Shown in pieces: positions 60,793 through 64,000 of a DNA stretch of 64,000 nt (position 1 is the stretch's first letter; each line of letters starts with the position of its first letter). A program made the position numbers and the translations under genes. Below the pieces are notes generated by a model. That model did no database searches and was not told where the DNA came from. It saw nothing but the letters and a program-made list of their open reading frames with translations. Origin of the DNA: Thermogemmatispora onikobensis (GTDB lineage Bacteria; Chloroflexota; Ktedonobacteria; Ktedonobacterales; Ktedonobacteraceae). The DNA is taken from positions 1 to 64,000 of the forward strand of contig NZ_BDGT01000009.1 in assembly GCF_001748285.1 (NCBI RefSeq). Direction: 5' to 3'.

Positions 60793-63129
60793 CTAGATCC
60801 AGGACAGCTTGAAGCGCGCCAGCAGGCGTCGCAAGGGACCAAGCAGCTCGATCTGCCCATCGATCTTCAGCAGGCGCGCCGCTCGCAGATAGACCAGGAT
60901 GCCGACCGCCATCTCGATGAGCAGCTTCACTAGAGCGACCAGGACCTGGACCAGGCCCCCATGCGTAATCATTGGGCGCGTTGGATCGGTCGTATTCAGC
61001 AGGAAATCCAGTAGCAGGCGAACCAGGAAGACCGCCAGGCCCATCAGCCCGGTCGCTAGCAAGACCCGACTCAAGAAGGCTCCCAGATCACGGGTAATCA
61101 GTCCACCGATCCGTTGATGGATCAGGCAGAGAAGGACCGTGGCCTCCAGCAGACCAGCCACCGAGGTTGAGAGCGCCAAGGCCCCCATTCCCCAGGCCGC
61201 ACCCCACAGGCGAGCGAAGGCGTTGATCAACAAGAGGCCAAGGGCAATCTTAAAGATAAACTGGCCAACGCTCACAATCACCGGCGTCTTGCTATCGCGC
61301 AGGGCATAGAACGAGCGCGTCAGAATCTCTACCGCAGCCTGGCCGGCCAGACCAATGGCGAACATCGACAGGGGGATGGCCGTAATTTCGGCGCTCTCCA
61401 GACCAAAAGCGCCGTGCTGATAGAGCGTCTGAATAATGGGCAGCGCCAGCACAATCAAGCCCAGACTGGAAGGGATCGACAAGAAGAGGATGCCGCGCAA
61501 GGTCTCCATTACGATGCTGCGCGCCCGCTCCAGCCGCCCGCGCGCGACATACTCGGCGATCGTCGGGAAAGCCGCCGTCGAAATGGCCATGCCGAAGATG
61601 CCCAACGGCAGCAGCATCAGCGAAAAGCCGTAGTAGTACGCCGTGATAAAGCCAAGGAGCGTCTGCTGCCCAAGCGAGCCGGCGACCACCAGCGTTCCCA
61701 GTAGCAGGATCAAAGCGCGATCGACAAAAGTCGTCGTTGAGAGCATCGCGGCATTGATAATGCGCGGGATCATCTGGCGACCGATCTGCTGAACGCCCGG
61801 ATGGCGCCAGTCAAAGGAGGGGCGGAAACGCATGCCGACCCGCGACAGCCCAGGAATCTGAATACCGACCTGGAGTAAGGCCCCCAGGACTACCCCAGCA
61901 CTGGCGCAGTAGACGGCCACCATCGAATTGCGATGGCCGATCAGCGCCAGAAACATTCCCGGCAACAGGCCGACGATCAGGCCGACGTTATAGAGCACGG
62001 TCCCCAAGGCATAGAGCGTAAAGTGCTGCTGCGCGTTTAGAACCGCGCTGACGATGACCCCGCTGCCAAGAATCACAGCCTGGAAGAGCATGATACGTGT
62101 TAAGGCCGTAATCAGACTCAGCTCGCCCGGGCTGACATTGGGATTATACAGCGGCACAATCTGATTGGCGAAAATGAAGCCGATCAGAGCAATGATGAGC
62201 ATAATGGTTGTAGCCAGCGTTAGAGCCGTATTGGCCACATGCCAGGCCGTCTTCTCGTCCCGATCGCTGACCATGTAGCGCGTAAAAACGGGAATGAAGG
62301 CCGAGCTGAGAGCACCGCCGGCCACAATGTTAAAGATCGTATCAGGCAAGAGAAAAGCCTGATAGAAGGCGCCAGAGGTCGGGTCTGTTCCAAAGACAGC
62401 CGCAAACATCGAGGAGCGCAGCAACCCCAAGACGCGACTGGCCACAAAGGCCCCTGTGAGAATGAAGGCCGCGTTCCGAACCTGCACCCGCCGGATCATT
62501 GCGGTATCCTGGGCTGATTCGGAAGCAGGCTGCAAAGCGGGGGCCGAAGGCGAAGCGGCAGCAGGCGCCACCGAGGCCGAAGCCGCCGGGCTGGCCACCA
62601 ACGGCTCTTGAACCTGAAGTTGGGCCTGGGCCTGGGCCTGCCCCTGCCCCTGACTCAGGCCACCACTGGCCCCACCAGCCTGCTCGCCCAGGGTTGATGA
62701 AGAGAGCGGCGCCAGATCACCCATGCGGCGCCTGAAGACCTTGCGCTGAATCAAATCGCTTAGATCCGGCTGCTGCACACGACGCTGCTGCCGACGCAGA
62801 CGCTCCTCGCGCAACTGCTGCAGGCGCGCCTGACGCAAGGCCGGCAACGGCTGCGATGGCTGCGGCACATTGGCGTAGAGATACTCCATCCCCTGCCCAT
62901 AGCCCAGCGAGCCCCCCATATCCGGCAGATGCTGCTCCTGATACGAGCGCCCCGGCTGGGCCCCTACCCTGCCACCAGAAGGCACCTGGGGAGGATAGAC
63001 TGGCTGCTGCGGCGGGAGCGAGGCGGGTGACAGATTCACACCTGACGTCCCTGCGGCCCCTGCCCCCAGTTGCTCCTGATCATACTGCCAGCCATAGTAC
63101 GGAGTTGGCTTGTTGCTTTCTTCTGCCAT
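60793..63129 (-). CDS. murJ: Lipid II flippase MurJ with long N-terminal extension
   Basis: A 778-residue MATE/MOP-fold protein with 13-14 helices from about residue 215, which flips lipid II across the membrane for peptidoglycan synthesis. Family markers are ASRVLGLLRSSMFAAVFGT, FLLPDTIFNIVAGGALSSAFIPVFTRY, SFDWRHPGVQQIGRQMIPRII, and LTRSFYALRDSKTPV. The first 210 residues are cytoplasmic, low in complexity and rich in Gln, Pro, Ala and Gly, including a GQGQGQAQAQAQ run and a basic segment QQLREERLRRQQRR. Typical MurJ is about 500-550 residues without this tail. The start has AGAGGA upstream and a promoter at 63213-63240. Confidence 0.9.
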   Translation of the reverse strand: MAEESNKPTPYYGWQYDQEQLGAGAAGTSGVNLSPASLPPQQPVYPPQVPSGGRVGAQPGRSYQEQHLPDMGGSLGYGQGMEYLYANVPQPSQPLPALRQARLQQLREERLRRQQRRVQQPDLSDLIQRKVFRRRMGDLAPLSSSTLGEQAGGASGGLSQGQGQAQAQAQLQVQEPLVASPAASASVAPAAASPSAPALQPASESAQDTAMIRRVQVRNAAFILTGAFVASRVLGLLRSSMFAAVFGTDPTSGAFYQAFLLPDTIFNIVAGGALSSAFIPVFTRYMVSDRDEKTAWHVANTALTLATTIMLIIALIGFIFANQIVPLYNPNVSPGELSLITALTRIMLFQAVILGSGVIVSAVLNAQQHFTLYALGTVLYNVGLIVGLLPGMFLALIGHRNSMVAVYCASAGVVLGALLQVGIQIPGLSRVGMRFRPSFDWRHPGVQQIGRQMIPRIINAAMLSTTTFVDRALILLLGTLVVAGSLGQQTLLGFITAYYYGFSLMLLPLGIFGMAISTAAFPTIAEYVARGRLERARSIVMETLRGILFLSIPSSLGLIVLALPIIQTLYQHGAFGLESAEITAIPLSMFAIGLAGQAAVEILTRSFYALRDSKTPVIVSVGQFIFKIALGLLLINAFARLWGAAWGMGALALSTSVAGLLEATVLLCLIHQRIGGLITRDLGAFLSRVLLATGLMGLAVFLVRLLLDFLLNTTDPTRPMITHGGLVQVLVALVKLLIEMAVGILVYLRAARLLKIDGQIELLGPLRRLLARFKLSWI

Positions 63130-63212
63130 CCAGGTGCTATTCCTCTTTTTCGTGGATCACATACTGTTTCTTCCTGACAGTCCTGCCGTCGTTCTCGTGC
63201 GGCTTCTTTTAG

Positions 63213-63240
63213 AGAATAACAGGTTAGGCAGACAAGTCAA
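63213..63240 (-). promoter_or_regulatory. Promoter of murJ
   Basis: Minus-strand -35 TTGACT (63240-63235), 16-bp spacer, -10 TATTCT (63218-63213), giving a leader of about 75 nt. Confidence 0.5.
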
Positions 63241-63266
63241 GCCCTTGAACTGAGCCGTAGCGGGGA

Positions 63267-63286
63267 CTTCCCCCAAATGGGGGAAG
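63267..63286. repeat. Stable hairpin between divergent promoters
   Basis: CTTCCCCC and GGGGGAAG form an 8-bp stem with an AAAT loop, between the murJ and manC promoters. With no gene ending nearby it is more likely an insulator or protein site than a terminator. The 63130-63531 gap holds no gene. Confidence 0.45.
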
Positions 63287-63350
63287 CTTCCTCTCTCCTC
63301 CCTCTCGGAGGCCCTCGTGGTAGAATTGTCCCCGGTAAGGTGTGCCTTTC

Positions 63351-63380
63351 TTGAGAGTGTACTCGTTCTGTTGCTATGAT
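63351..63380 (+). promoter_or_regulatory. Promoter of the manC-like gene
   Basis: A -35 TTGAGA (63351-63356), 18-bp spacer, -10 TATGAT (63375-63380), about 150 nt upstream of the ATG at 63532. Confidence 0.55.
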
Positions 63381-63531
63381 AGGACATCTCCTTGAGCGAG
63401 CCAGCACATGGCGGCGGCTAGAGATGGCTGTGTGGCAAGCAAGCTAGCTCTCTGGCCTCTTGCTTTCTTGCGGCTTGAATCGGCAAAGACCCCTGTGCAT
63501 GGGCACCATTCTGACCAACCGAGGTAGATAG

Positions 63532-64000
63532 ATGGAAGACTTACACGCTGTCATCCTGGCGGGCGGCAGCGGGACACGACTCTGGCCGCTGAGTACCCCC
63601 GAGTTTCCCAAGCAGTTTCTGCCTCTTCCGGGAGGCCGCAGCATGATTCAAGAGACGCTGGCGCGAGTGACCACGCTGGTGCCGCCAGAACAGGTCTGGG
63701 TGGTCACCGGGCGAGCCTTTAGTGAGCTGGTGCGCCAGCACCTGCCAGAGCTGCTTCCGGGGCAGATCCTGGAGGAGCCGGTTGGGCGCAATACGGCTCC
63801 CGCCATTACCTGGGCAGCCTCCTTGCTGGCTCGCCGCTCCCCCCGGGCTGTGATGGCGGTCTTTCCCGCTGATCATGTGATCACGAAGCTGGAGCCGTTC
63901 CAGCGGGCGATCCGCTTCGGCTATCAGCTCGCTCAACGCGGCTACCTGGTAACCTGGGGCATCCGACCCACCGAGCCGGCCACTGGCTACGGTTATATCC
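63532..64000 (+). CDS. manC: Mannose-1-phosphate guanylyltransferase, N-terminal part (cut by window edge)
   Basis: The first 156 codons of a sugar-nucleotide transferase making GDP-mannose for glycans and polysaccharides. The pyrophosphorylase signature LAGGSGTRLWPLS (residues 9-21) with a following FPKQFLPL, GRNTAPAI, and FPADHVI (metal-binding aspartate) are the ManC/ManA-type set. ATG has GAGGT upstream. A C-terminal phosphomannose isomerase domain may follow off the window. It is transcribed away from murJ from its own promoter, and could serve the O-antigen-ligase-type polysaccharide pathway. Confidence 0.88.
   Translation, partial: MEDLHAVILAGGSGTRLWPLSTPEFPKQFLPLPGGRSMIQETLARVTTLVPPEQVWVVTGRAFSELVRQHLPELLPGQILEEPVGRNTAPAITWAASLLARRSPRAVMAVFPADHVITKLEPFQRAIRFGYQLAQRGYLVTWGIRPTEPATGYGYI

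Noticed and set aside
1-64000. tRNA, rRNA, CRISPR array, insertion sequence, prophage or toxin-antitoxin genes
   Set aside because: I looked for TPsiC-like GGTTCGA blocks, regularly spaced repeats, transposase or integrase motifs and small paired genes and found none that hold up.

Overview
The window reads as a stretch of GC-rich bacterial chromosome with Chloroflexota character, most plausibly a Ktedonobacteria or Thermogemmatispora-like organism. That assignment is inference. It rests on the gene mix: a Trp T-box in front of a trpS-led tryptophan operon, a TPP-riboswitch thiamine salvage operon, WYL, MMPL and DUF4331 proteins, and CO-dehydrogenase-type accessory genes. SD-type ribosome binding sites and sigma-70-like promoters (TTGACA/TATAAT variants with 16-18 bp spacers) are common. 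I found no tRNA, rRNA, CRISPR array, insertion sequence or prophage gene. The window is ordinary chromosome, cut at both ends inside genes (nagA-like on the left, manC-like on the right).

Layout. 1-6.3 kb: nagA fragment, a DAO-family FAD oxidoreductase, and a two-gene heterodimeric ABC exporter divergent from a WYL regulator (6.6-7.6 kb). 7.7-11 kb: an ECF sigma factor with a small unknown partner, then an MprF-type DUF2156 membrane protein. 11-12 kb: CtaG. 12.3-16.7 kb: thiL facing a TPP-riboswitch operon tenA-thiD-thiM-thiE. 16.9-19.2 kb: a small conserved protein, then a DUF4331 protein preceded by a small Tat-signal protein. 19.7-24 kb: a TetR-controlled operon (membrane protein, SDR, MMPL) with two matching operators, each inside a promoter spacer. 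24.3-29 kb: parE-parC type IIA topoisomerase. 29.4-33 kb: HTH-TPR regulator, zinc-ribbon protein, YihY/BrkB. 33-35 kb: DUF3307 gene and O-antigen ligase. 35.3-37.2 kb: FTR1 iron permease and a DtxR-type repressor.

37.6-49.3 kb is the metabolic core. After a histidine phosphatase come a strong promoter, a long Trp T-box leader with terminator, and trpS-trpE-trpG-trpD-trpC/F-trpB-trpA-aroH-DAHP synthase, all on the plus strand and closed by a strong terminator near 49.4 kb. The run links charging of tRNA-Trp, entry to the shikimate pathway, chorismate use and tryptophan synthesis.

49.5-64 kb: a membrane-anchored alpha/beta hydrolase, a zinc-ribbon coiled-coil protein, a CO-dehydrogenase-style accessory set (MoxR ATPase, CoxE-type VWA protein, a two-piece XdhC) without structural genes, then an envelope neighbourhood: LCP ligase, a degenerate kinase fused to an FHA domain, homoserine dehydrogenase, a MurJ with a long cytoplasmic N-terminal extension, and the start of a mannose-1-phosphate guanylyltransferase. 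The most interesting leads are the pseudokinase-FHA/MurJ neighbourhood, a leader that can bury the ribosome binding site of the DUF3307 gene, the DUF4331/Tat-peptide pair, the dual TetR operators, and the long T-box leader. None is proven to be a new system. Promoters, operators and hairpins were read by eye and not scored.
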